A stretch of 64,000 nt of DNA, taken from positions 310,001 to 374,000 of the forward strand of contig JADJWS010000001.1 of assembly GCA_016716235.1 (NCBI GenBank), written 5' to 3'. Below the pieces are notes generated by a model, which was not told the DNA's origin, searched no databases, and saw only the letters and a list, made by a program, of their open reading frames with translations. Source of the stretch: Candidatus Defluviilinea gracilis (GTDB lineage: Bacteria; Chloroflexota; Anaerolineae; Anaerolineales; Villigracilaceae). Positions 36,445 through 44,434 of this stretch are shown one piece after another. Position 1 is the first letter of the stretch, and the number at the start of each line of letters is the position of its first letter. The translations under genes were made by a program, and so were the position numbers.

Positions 36445-36450
36445 TATAAT
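36445..36450 (+). promoter_or_regulatory. Candidate -10 box of a leaderless gmhB transcript
   Basis: TATAAT ends six bases before the ATG at 36457, so transcription would start at or next to the start codon, giving a leaderless mRNA. There is no Shine-Dalgarno sequence in the gap and no clear -35 box. Confidence 0.5.
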
Positions 36451-36456
36451 AAATAC

Positions 36457-37020
36457 ATGTACCCGGCAGTGTTTCTGGATCGTGATGGCGTGCTCATCGA
36501 AAACCGCGAGGATTATGTTCGCGAATGGTCCCAGGTTTTCGTCTACCCCAAGACGTATTTATCCCTGTTAAGAATACAGACTGCCGGTTACAAAATCGTG
36601 GTCGTGACCAACCAATCTGCAGTCGGGCGGGGTCTACTCTCCATTCAAACCGCGGAAGCCATTAACGACAAACTCATCGAAACCATCCGGGAGAACGGCT
36701 CACATGTCGACCGTGTCTACATGTGTCCGCATCAACCGGACGAAGGATGCGACTGTCGTAAGCCAAAACCGGGGATGATTCTGCGCGCGGTTCGCGAACT
36801 GGACCTGGACTTGAGTCGCTCGTGGATGATCGGCGACGCCTGGAGCGACTTGCTCGCCGGTCAATCGGCGGGCGCGCGAGGCTTGATCATGGTAAAAACC
36901 GGGCGCGGCTTCGATCAGTCTCGCACCTCGAAACCTGAAAGCCTGCAAGGTTATTCACTCGTCGATGATCTTGAAAAAGCGGTAGATACTCTACTCATCG
37001 ATCAAGGTCGCAACGACTAG
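36457..37020 (+). CDS. gmhB: D-glycero-D-manno-heptose 1,7-bisphosphate phosphatase-like HAD phosphatase
   Basis: A 187-residue HAD-superfamily hydrolase. Residues 5-9 hold the nucleophile motif FLDRDG, then VVTNQSAVGRG (motif II Thr), and the zinc-binding set CPHQPDEGCDCRKPKPGM, with the motif III Lys, and GDAWSDLLAGQSAG (motif IV). This order with Cys/His zinc ligands is specific for GmhB/HisB-N. It removes the 7-phosphate after HddA action in GDP-heptose synthesis. The start at 36457 follows a TATAAT box by six bases. It is the only plus-strand gene in the locus, converging with gmhA so that the stop codons overlap (CTAG). Confidence 0.9.
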   Translation: MYPAVFLDRDGVLIENREDYVREWSQVFVYPKTYLSLLRIQTAGYKIVVVTNQSAVGRGLLSIQTAEAINDKLIETIRENGSHVDRVYMCPHQPDEGCDCRKPKPGMILRAVRELDLDLSRSWMIGDAWSDLLAGQSAGARGLIMVKTGRGFDQSRTSKPESLQGYSLVDDLEKAVDTLLIDQGRND

Positions 37021-37595
37021 ACCTTCGCCAGCGATTCAGCGACCGCGATATCTTTGATCGCCTTGACGATCATATGCTCGAGCATCAGGTGGATATCCTC
37101 AACGTGCTCGATCACATAACTATCCACATGGACTTGAATATCCACAAGCGAGGCAAGTTTTCCGCCGGTAAAACCCGTAAAGCCGACCGTAACAGCGTTG
37201 TATACTTTTGCCGCTTCCATTGCCTTCACCACATTGGCAGAATTACCGCTGGCAGAGATCGCGATCACCACATCTTCGGCTTCCACCAGGTTGGCAAGCT
37301 GGGCGGCGAACACATTATCGTAGCCCTCATCGTTGGCATACGCGGAAAAAATTGCCATGTTATCCGTCAAGCCGATCACGCGGAAGTGCGGCAGGCTGTC
37401 GTGCCGCGTATTCTTTGCCAGGTCGCAGACAAAATGAGTGGCGGTCGAGGCGGAGCCTCCATTACCCATGATGAAGACCTTTCTCCCCTCCAACCGCGCG
37501 TTTTGCAACGTCGCCACCACGCGAGTGATCGACTCTACCGGTAGTTTCCCCACCGTGTCTTGCAACACAGAAATATATGAAGTGATCTGTTCCAT
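37017..37595 (-). CDS. gmhA: Sedoheptulose-7-phosphate isomerase-like SIS protein
   Basis: A 192-residue SIS-fold protein, the length of E. coli GmhA. It has MGNGGSASTATHFVCDLAKN (phosphosugar-binding loop), then ANDEGYDNVFA and ISASGNSANVVKAMEAAK, and a late EHVEDIHLMLEHM with the conserved acid and His residues. It makes D-glycero-D-manno-heptose 7-phosphate from sedoheptulose 7-phosphate. The start at 37595 is favoured by AGGAAGG eight bases upstream; ATG at 37613 overlaps the HddA stop (ATGA) and cannot be excluded. It works with the HddA- and GmhB-like neighbours. Confidence 0.9.
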   Translation of the reverse strand: MEQITSYISVLQDTVGKLPVESITRVVATLQNARLEGRKVFIMGNGGSASTATHFVCDLAKNTRHDSLPHFRVIGLTDNMAIFSAYANDEGYDNVFAAQLANLVEAEDVVIAISASGNSANVVKAMEAAKVYNAVTVGFTGFTGGKLASLVDIQVHVDSYVIEHVEDIHLMLEHMIVKAIKDIAVAESLAKV

Positions 37596-37609
37596 GGAAA
37601 ATACCTTCC

Positions 37610-38587
37610 TCATCTTCGATAATTAAAGATGACCTTTGTGCCGTCTGGTTCGAGTTGAAACGGAAGTTCCTGCAAACCGTTCAATGCCTGGCGAATGGCT
37701 TGATGTTTTTCATGCGGCGCGCACAGCAGGATGAACCCCCCGCCTCCCGCCCCAGTGATTTTGCCTCCGATCGCCCCAGCCCGGCGCGCCGCGTCGTACA
37801 TTTCGTCGATCGCGCCGTTGCTGATCTGCCCCGCCATGCGCTTTTTCAACTCCCACGACTGATGCAACAGCGAACCGAACGCGTCGAATTGCCCCGCCTG
37901 CAAATCGGATTTCGCCTGATACGCCATATCCCTGATTTCTCGCAGAACGTTCATGCGGTCTTTGATGTTGCTCTTCTGTTCGGTGAGCACCGAATCCGCT
38001 TTGCGGCTGATCCCCGTGAAAAAAAGCAGAAAGCGGTCGTTCAGTTCGCGCCGCAAGTCTGCGTCGAGGATGACTTTCTGCACCTTCACCTGCCCATCCG
38101 GGCAAAACTCAAAAAAACGGAGGTTGCCATACGCCGCGATATATTGGTCCTGGATTCCGATCGGTTTGCCGAGCCTGCCAATCTCGATATCACAGGCTTC
38201 GCGCGCCAGTTGCTCCATGGTGACAATATTGCCTAAATAGGTATGCAGCGCATGCACGGCGCCAACCGTAACCGTGCTCGAGGAGCCAAGCCCGGAACCC
38301 TCGGAAGGGATATCGCCCATGGTGGTCACTTCGATGCCCTGCGAGACGCCGGTCAGGAGCAACGCCTCGCGGATCATCTCGTGATGGATCTGGCTGACAT
38401 CGTCCACCATTTCAGTTTGGGTATAACCAATGCGAAGTTTGCGGTCGAAGCGTTTTTTGACCGTGACAAAAATATATTTATCGATCGCGGAACTTAAAAC
38501 ACACCCGCCCTCCTCCATGAAGAAAGACGGGAAGTCGGTGCCTCCGCCGAAAAAACTGATTCGTAATGGCGTTTGGACAATGATCAA
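37610..38587 (-). CDS. hddA: GHMP kinase, D-glycero-D-manno-heptose 7-phosphate kinase-like
   Basis: A 325-residue GHMP kinase that phosphorylates heptose 7-phosphate at C1. Residues 8-20 are PLRISFFGGGTDFPSF, typical of HddA; the ATP-binding loop is EGSGLGSSSTVTVGA (about 95-110), and the third motif is GKITGAGGGGFILL near the end. The start is TTG at 38587, overlapping the upstream stop by four bases. The gene order hddA-gmhA with gmhB nearby fits the GDP-D-glycero-alpha-D-manno-heptose route known from S-layer glycan and capsule loci rather than the ADP-heptose route. No HddC was recognised beside it. Confidence 0.9.
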   Translation of the reverse strand: MIIVQTPLRISFFGGGTDFPSFFMEEGGCVLSSAIDKYIFVTVKKRFDRKLRIGYTQTEMVDDVSQIHHEMIREALLLTGVSQGIEVTTMGDIPSEGSGLGSSSTVTVGAVHALHTYLGNIVTMEQLAREACDIEIGRLGKPIGIQDQYIAAYGNLRFFEFCPDGQVKVQKVILDADLRRELNDRFLLFFTGISRKADSVLTEQKSNIKDRMNVLREIRDMAYQAKSDLQAGQFDAFGSLLHQSWELKKRMAGQISNGAIDEMYDAARRAGAIGGKITGAGGGGFILLCAPHEKHQAIRQALNGLQELPFQLEPDGTKVIFNYRR

Positions 38588-39519
38588 ACCGGTTGCTCCG
38601 CAACTTTAAAGTATTCGACCGTTTTGCGCATGCCTTCGTCGAGTCCTATGGTCGCGCTCCAGCCAAGATCGCGCCCGGCTTTTGAGGCGTTCAGGTAAAT
38701 GTGCCGCGTCTCGCCCAGCTTGGCAGGTCCGTGTTTCACCGGTAATGTGTAATCGGTCGCTTCTTTCACCGCCGCGTAAATTTGGTTGACGGAGGTGGGG
38801 ATCCCCCACCCGATGTTATAGATGCCGGGTTGGTGATCAACCGTAACGGCGAGGAGATTCGCGCGGGCGCAGTCTGTCACGTAGACGAAATCGCGGCTCT
38901 GTTCCCCATCGCCATTGATCGTCACCGGTTCCCCGGCGAGCATCTTGCCGGTGAAGATGGCAACCACCCCGGCTTCGCCATGCGGGTCTTGCCGCGGACC
39001 GAACACATTCGGGTAGCGCAATACCGTATAGTTCAAACCGTAGTTAACGTGATACATAAAGAGGTAATGCTCCACGGTGTGTTTGCTGGCGCCATACTGG
39101 CAAATCGGGTTGATCGCGTCGGTCTCTTCACAGGGAACGCGCTCTGGCTCGCCGTAGACCGCGCCGCCCGTGGAAATATAGACGAAACGTTTGACGCCAA
39201 ATTCCTTCGCGCATTCAATCAGGTTGATCGAGCCGAGGATGTTGACGTCGGCATCGAACAGCGGTTGCGCCACCGAACGGCGCACATCCATTTGCGCCGC
39301 ATGATGGCTGATGAAATCGGGGCGTTCCGCCGCGAACAGGTCGCGCACCTTCGGGTCGCGGATATCCATTTTGTAGAATTTCGCGGCTGGGTTCAAATTT
39401 GATTCACGCCCCGTGGAGAGATCGTCAAGAATAACAACCTCGAATCCATTTTCAAGGAACACGTCAACGACGTGAGACCCAATGAAGCCAGCCCCTCCCG
39501 TAACAAGTATTTTTGCCAT
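38584..39519 (-). CDS. NAD-dependent sugar-nucleotide epimerase/dehydratase (GalE/RmlB type)
   Basis: A 311-residue short-chain dehydrogenase of the extended family. Residues 7-15 are GGAGFIGSH (NAD binding), STGGAVYG supplies the Ser/Thr-x-Tyr region and YGASK near residue 145 is the catalytic Tyr-x3-Lys. A later PNVFGPRQDPHGEAGVVAIF and GDGEQSRDFVYVTD match UDP-glucose 4-epimerases of archaeal and Chloroflexota type. Its place right before hddA could also mean a GDP-heptose-modifying epimerase. The fold and cofactor are clear; the substrate is not. Confidence 0.88.
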   Translation of the reverse strand: MAKILVTGGAGFIGSHVVDVFLENGFEVVILDDLSTGRESNLNPAAKFYKMDIRDPKVRDLFAAERPDFISHHAAQMDVRRSVAQPLFDADVNILGSINLIECAKEFGVKRFVYISTGGAVYGEPERVPCEETDAINPICQYGASKHTVEHYLFMYHVNYGLNYTVLRYPNVFGPRQDPHGEAGVVAIFTGKMLAGEPVTINGDGEQSRDFVYVTDCARANLLAVTVDHQPGIYNIGWGIPTSVNQIYAAVKEATDYTLPVKHGPAKLGETRHIYLNASKAGRDLGWSATIGLDEGMRKTVEYFKVAEQPV

Positions 39520-39540
39520 GCAATCAATCCTTTGGTGGTT

Positions 39541-41055
39541 TTAGTATGCGCCGCGACTTCTCAAAACCGCGGGGATGGTTTGGAAGAGCAACTGCAGATC
39601 GAGCCAGATGCTCCAATTGCGGATGTAATACATATCCAAGCGAACGCGCTCATCGTAGGAAATATCTGAGCGCCCGCTCACCTGCCATAAGCCGGTGATG
39701 CCGGGCTTCACCGTCAACAAGTTCATATCGAACTGCTTATACATCGCCACTTCTTCCGGCGAGATCATGCGCGGTCCCACCAGCGACATGCTCCCCATCA
39801 ACACATTGAACAACTGGGGCAATTCGTCGAAACTGATCTTGCGGAGGTAAGCGCCGATCCAGGTCACGCGCGGGTCATTCTTCAATTTATGATTGCGCGC
39901 CAGTTCTTCTTTTAGTTCCGGGTGACGATCCAGAATTTCATCGCCGTTCACATGCATGGTGCGGAATTTCAAAGCGTAGAATTTGCGACCATTTAACCCC
40001 ATGACCCGGCGTTTGTGAATGACGGGTCCTCTCGGCGAGGTAATCTTTACCAGGAGCGCAATCAACAAAAAGACAGGGGTCAAGAGAATCACGCTGATGA
40101 TCGCCAGCACATAGTCGAGGATCGTTTTTAGCATGATGTCTGTTCCGGTCAACCGCACTTTATGCACGTTGACAAGCGGAACATAAGCAAACTCGTTGAC
40201 CGTCATGCCGGTCGTAATGACTTCATATAGCCCGGACGACATGCGAAGATTTACCGTATCGGAAATCCCATACTTTTTGAAAATTTCCATCAGGTAATCT
40301 CGCGTAGAGAACGCGCTGGATGCCAGAATCACTTCGCCGATCTGAAATTGTTCAATGATCTCACCCAACTGATCCACAGAACCGAGGTTTACAAGATTAT
40401 TGAAGAGCGGCGTAGTGGCGGCAAACTTTTTGTCCACAAAACCGACCACATGCAAGCCGGAAGTTTCCCACTTTTGCAATTGCTCGGCGAGCCATCTCCC
40501 TTCCTGGTTGGCGCCGACGATCACGGCGGGTGTCAGGAAGAAACCGTGTCGGCGCAGGAAGTAGACCACCCGTCGCAGGGTAAATCGCCCAATGATGACA
40601 AAAATAACCGTAAGGACCCACGCCATCGCCAGCCACCCGCGTGAAACGATCACCCAGGAAAATGTGAAGCCGGCAATGATAATAAATAAAACCCCTTCCG
40701 ATGAAGCGCGGAACACCTTTGAATATTCGCGCGTGCCCCCGAGAAGGTTCTCGCGGGCATATAGACCGTGTGCCGCAAAAATCACAAGCCATAATATGGC
40801 GGCGCGAATGCTTAATTGGTTGTAATGCGGCAATGACACGAACGCGGTTTCATCAAAAATTCCAAAGGGGACGTTAAAGCGGAGAACATACGAAAACCGG
40901 AAGGCAAGCAGGATCATCGCCAAATCCAGCAGAACCAGAGCGGCGCGAAAGAGCGCCCACTGGGTATGCCTGGGTATGACCGAGTTTGCTTTCCCGATTT
41001 TCTTCCCCAGCGACATGATGTGCATTTTCTCCATATTCGGTCCTGCGGTTACCAT
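39541..41055 (-). CDS. Polyprenyl-phosphate sugar-1-phosphate transferase (WbaP/WcaJ-like), initiating enzyme
   Basis: A 504-residue membrane enzyme. Residues 30-160 contain four membrane segments, then a CoA-binding/Rossmann-like domain (VIVGANQEGRWLAEQLQ, about 175-330), another hydrophobic re-entrant helix (YVLAIISVILLTPVFLLIALLVK), and the catalytic domain with KRRVMGLNGRKFYALKFRTM, KNDPRVTWIGAYLRKISFDELPQL and NVLMGSMSLVGPR, and at the end GITGLWQVSGRS. These are all hallmarks of phosphoglycosyl transferases. It transfers a sugar-1-phosphate to undecaprenyl phosphate, starting the glycan. GAGGAG is eight bases before the ATG. It is the second gene after the NusG-like protein. Confidence 0.93.
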   Translation of the reverse strand: MVTAGPNMEKMHIMSLGKKIGKANSVIPRHTQWALFRAALVLLDLAMILLAFRFSYVLRFNVPFGIFDETAFVSLPHYNQLSIRAAILWLVIFAAHGLYARENLLGGTREYSKVFRASSEGVLFIIIAGFTFSWVIVSRGWLAMAWVLTVIFVIIGRFTLRRVVYFLRRHGFFLTPAVIVGANQEGRWLAEQLQKWETSGLHVVGFVDKKFAATTPLFNNLVNLGSVDQLGEIIEQFQIGEVILASSAFSTRDYLMEIFKKYGISDTVNLRMSSGLYEVITTGMTVNEFAYVPLVNVHKVRLTGTDIMLKTILDYVLAIISVILLTPVFLLIALLVKITSPRGPVIHKRRVMGLNGRKFYALKFRTMHVNGDEILDRHPELKEELARNHKLKNDPRVTWIGAYLRKISFDELPQLFNVLMGSMSLVGPRMISPEEVAMYKQFDMNLLTVKPGITGLWQVSGRSDISYDERVRLDMYYIRNWSIWLDLQLLFQTIPAVLRSRGAY

Positions 41056-41232
41056 TCTGTCTGCTCCTCGAATTCATTAGCCAGATGAACTGTTGCAAAA
41101 TGAGCCATACCGCTCGGGCTATTTCCATGTTTAGGTTTGGTGGTTTCGCTGTTGCATGACGATACGTTTTCCAAAAAGTTACTTTGGATTTACTCGTCCT
41201 ACTCCCCCAAAGCGGTGATGGTTGGATTCTGC

Positions 41233-41745
41233 CTAGCTCCGCTTCACGCGACTGATTTGACTGCTCCCCAACTCTACAGAGACTTGCCTCTTCTGCAAAA
41301 AATTCAAAAGCACTCGAACGCGTTCCTGACCGGAGACTGTTCCGTCGAAAATGGCTTCGTATCCCGCGAACAAACCTTCTTTGATAAGGATCGCGTCGCC
41401 GGGTTTTAGATCGCTTAGCCGCGTGTTACTGGATGAGTTAATCTCTGCTACTCGCTTTTGCAGGGTGGAAATCAACGGTTCGGGGACGGGAGAAGGCTCC
41501 CCGCCGAAACTGACGAGGTTGGCGGCGCCAGGCATCCACTGAAGAGTCGAAGCGTTGACAATGTCCAAATCGACCTGAATGAATAAGTATCCGGGAAAAT
41601 ACGGCTTGAATTTCCTCGAACGCGGGTTGACAGGCGAAACGCGCAGGCGCGGGTAAAAGACCGGCACATCAGCCGCTTCGAACTGTCGGGCAAGGAAATC
41701 TTCTTTGTTGGGTTTGCTTCGAATCGCGTACCAGAATGCTGTCAC
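41233..41745 (-). CDS. NusG/RfaH-like operon-specific transcription antiterminator
   Basis: A 170-residue protein. The NGN domain (AFWYAIRSKPNKEDFLARQF, then VFYPRL and the YFPGYLFIQVD strand) is followed by a KOW motif (LKPGDAILIKEGLFAGYEAIF) and a short C-terminal beta domain. Such specialised paralogues keep RNA polymerase from stopping in long surface-glycan operons. The start is GTG at 41745, with GAGG five bases upstream; TTG at 41787 lacks such a site. It is the first gene of the minus-strand locus, ahead of the initiating transferase, the usual place for RfaH/LoaP/UpxY-type regulators. Confidence 0.88.
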   Translation of the reverse strand: MTAFWYAIRSKPNKEDFLARQFEAADVPVFYPRLRVSPVNPRSRKFKPYFPGYLFIQVDLDIVNASTLQWMPGAANLVSFGGEPSPVPEPLISTLQKRVAEINSSSNTRLSDLKPGDAILIKEGLFAGYEAIFDGTVSGQERVRVLLNFLQKRQVSVELGSSQISRVKRS

Positions 41746-41830
41746 GTGCGCCTCAAAGGGTTGGTTAAAATTGTTACATATACGCAATGTTCGCGTCTTA
41801 TATTTGTGCTTTTCGCGAAACCTTGCCCAT

Positions 41831-41836
41831 TATAAT
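41831..41836 (+). promoter_or_regulatory. Candidate -10 box for the beta-helix/sortase gene
   Basis: TATAAT at 41831-41836 is 51 bases before the ATG; AAGGA ten bases before the start could be the ribosome-binding site. The -35 region is weak. The 142-bp gap also holds the start region of the divergent NusG-like gene. Confidence 0.45.
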
Positions 41837-41887
41837 AGGGTTAATTTTCCAATCTCAATTGTTTATCCCATACAAGGAATCAATTCA

Positions 41888-44434
41888 ATGAAGCGACCAA
41901 ATAAATTAGCGGGATTTTTTACAACACTAGCGATTTTGCTTTTGTCCTTGTTTTCAACTCCAAAATCTGCGGGAGCGTCTTGCGCCCCAAACCATATTAT
42001 CTATGTGGCTTCCAGCGGTTCAGGCGCGGGGGGATGTACCTGGGCGACTGCCTTTCCATTCTTACAAGATGCGATCACGCTGGCAACCAGCGGCGACCAG
42101 ATCTGGGTGGCAAGCGGAACGTACTACCCGGATGAAGGAGTGGGGCAGATCAATAATGATCGCAACAGCACATTTACCCTGAAAGACGGCGTTTCGGTTT
42201 ACGGCGGTTTCACTGTTGGCGATACCTTGTTGGCTGATCGAGATTCGAATCCGGCAACAAATGGCACCGTGCTCAGCGGCGATATCGATCAGGTTGCTGG
42301 TAATGCAAACAATGCGTACACGGTGGTCACTACCAATGGTTTTCTCACCGATACCTACGTATTGGATGGGTTCACCATCACCGGCGGTAACCAAAATTCA
42401 GGGAGCGGGGTCGGCGGCGGCATGTATATCCAAAATACCAGTCCCACGCTTGCGAATCTGATCATCACAGCCAACAATGCGAACGGACGCGGCGGCGGCG
42501 TATTTCTTATTTCTGTTTCAGCCGTGGAAGCCAATTACAGCAATGCATCGTTCACAGATGTGACCGTCAGCAACAACACAGCCGGTATTGGCGGCGGCAT
42601 GTATGTGCAAAATGGAAGCCCTGCCTTCACACGAGTGACCTTTACGGGGAATTCTTCGACGGGCGGCGCGGGCGGCGGTTTGAATGTTCAGACCCTGGGC
42701 GGTCCCGGCGTGGACGAGCCAAACCTCCCGACATTGTTGGATGTGGTCTTCGCGAACAACACCTCGGTCGGGGGCGGAGGCATGTTCAACAATAACAGCC
42801 AGTCCACATTAAACCGCGTGACCTTCAGCGGAAATACCGCCACACGGCGTGGCGGTGGCATGTTGAATGAGTTTTCCAGCCCTACGTTAACCAACGTGAC
42901 TTTCAGCGGGAACACATCGACTGAAGCATCCGGCGCCACCCCTTGGGGCGGAGGCGGCATGATGAACATTGGCGCAGACCCGGTATTGAACAACGTTACT
43001 TTCAATGGGAATAACAGCGTCAACGGCTCCGGTACGGCGGGTGGCGATGCCATCAAAAACGTAACCTTGACCGGTAATGCCAGCACGCCGGTGATTGAAA
43101 ATAGTATTTTATGGGGTGACGGCGGGATCAACGATGAAGTGCGCAGTGAAGGCACAAGTTCCGCCACGATCGAAGACAGCATCGTGCAAGGCGGTTGCCC
43201 GGCATTGGCAACATGCGCGAATGTCATTAATTCAGACCCGGTGTTGAGCGCGTTGGCAAACAACGGCGGGTATACGCAGACCATGGCGATCAGCGTCACC
43301 GGCGCCGCGGACGATGCGGCAGATACAACTACAGCAGACTGCGCCGCTACCGATCAACGCGGGACGGCGCGTCCGCAAGGCGTGGCATGCGATATCGGAG
43401 CCTATGAGATCGATGATACTGGGACGCCCACGTTGATCTCTTTCACTCGATTTAATCCAGCGACATCGCCCACAAATGCGGATACTTTGGTTTTCAGTGC
43501 AACCTTTAGCGAGACCGTGATCAATGTGAGCGTCGGCGATTTCGCCGTGAACGGGACAACCACCGCGACCGTCACTCTCGTCACACCCATTAGCGGAACC
43601 GTGTTTGAAATCACCGTCTCGGGCGGCGACCTGGCGGGATTCAATGGAGTTGTCGGGCTTGATCTTGCTGGCGGGCAAGACATTACCGATTCTGTTGGCA
43701 ATGCACTCCCCGCCGGCGAACCTGCCACCGATGAAACCTACACACTGGATAATTCTGCGCCGGCATTGACCGCGTTTACCCGTCAAACACCCGCCACCAG
43801 CCCAACCAATGCCAATACGCTCGTGTTCCGCGCTACTTTCAACGAAACCGTTGTCAATGTGAGCGTCGGCGATTTCGCCGTGAACGGGACAACCACCGCA
43901 ACCGTCACTCTCGTCACACCCATTAGCGGAAGTGTGTACGATGTCACCGTCTCCGGCGGCGACCTGGCAGGATTCAATGGAGTTGTCGGGCTTGATCTCG
44001 CTGGCGGGCAGGATATCGCAGATAGTGTCGGCAACACATTGCCGGCCGGCGAACCTGCCACCGATGAGACCTACACACTGGATAATTCTGCACCGGCATT
44101 GACCTCGTTTACCCGTCAAACACCCGCCACCAGCCCAACCAATGCCGATACGCTCGTGTTCCGCGCTACTTTCAACGAAACCGTTGTCAATGTGAGCATC
44201 GGCGATTTCGCCGTGAACGGGACAACCACCGCAACCGTCACTCTCGTCACACCCATTAGCGGAAGTGTGTACGATGTCACCGTCTCGGCGGCGACCTGGC
44301 AGGATTCAATGGAGTTGTCGGGCTTGATCTCGCTGGCGGGCAAGATATCGCAGATAGTGTCGGCAACACATTGCCGGCCGGCGAACCTGCCACCGATGAA
44401 ACCTACACACTGGATAATTCTGCGCCGGCATTGA
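41888..44434 (+). CDS. Secreted beta-helix/Ig-repeat protein, N-terminal part (frame broken at about 44286)
   Basis: An 848-residue reading frame: signal peptide (about 1-30, ending near SAGAS), parallel beta-helix domain (about 35-510) with many GGG turns, and two and a half Ig-like repeats of 111 residues. From residue about 800 the translation departs from the repeat pattern (VSAATWQDSM instead of VSGGDLAGFN) because one base is missing from the motif GTCTCxGGCGGCGAC near 44286; the repeat continues in another frame from there. The rest of the protein is at 44371-47067. The start at 41888 is set by the signal peptide. The helix domain closely matches that at 7542-10436. Confidence 0.82.
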   Translation: MKRPNKLAGFFTTLAILLLSLFSTPKSAGASCAPNHIIYVASSGSGAGGCTWATAFPFLQDAITLATSGDQIWVASGTYYPDEGVGQINNDRNSTFTLKDGVSVYGGFTVGDTLLADRDSNPATNGTVLSGDIDQVAGNANNAYTVVTTNGFLTDTYVLDGFTITGGNQNSGSGVGGGMYIQNTSPTLANLIITANNANGRGGGVFLISVSAVEANYSNASFTDVTVSNNTAGIGGGMYVQNGSPAFTRVTFTGNSSTGGAGGGLNVQTLGGPGVDEPNLPTLLDVVFANNTSVGGGGMFNNNSQSTLNRVTFSGNTATRRGGGMLNEFSSPTLTNVTFSGNTSTEASGATPWGGGGMMNIGADPVLNNVTFNGNNSVNGSGTAGGDAIKNVTLTGNASTPVIENSILWGDGGINDEVRSEGTSSATIEDSIVQGGCPALATCANVINSDPVLSALANNGGYTQTMAISVTGAADDAADTTTADCAATDQRGTARPQGVACDIGAYEIDDTGTPTLISFTRFNPATSPTNADTLVFSATFSETVINVSVGDFAVNGTTTATVTLVTPISGTVFEITVSGGDLAGFNGVVGLDLAGGQDITDSVGNALPAGEPATDETYTLDNSAPALTAFTRQTPATSPTNANTLVFRATFNETVVNVSVGDFAVNGTTTATVTLVTPISGSVYDVTVSGGDLAGFNGVVGLDLAGGQDIADSVGNTLPAGEPATDETYTLDNSAPALTSFTRQTPATSPTNADTLVFRATFNETVVNVSIGDFAVNGTTTATVTLVTPISGSVYDVTVSAATWQDSMELSGLISLAGKISQIVSATHCRPANLPPMKPTHWIILRRH

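Noticed and set aside
36457..38587. Lipopolysaccharide core heptose genes, implying an outer membrane
   Set aside because: The hddA-type kinase indicates the GDP-heptose route found in S-layer and capsule glycans; no lipid A or core genes are present.
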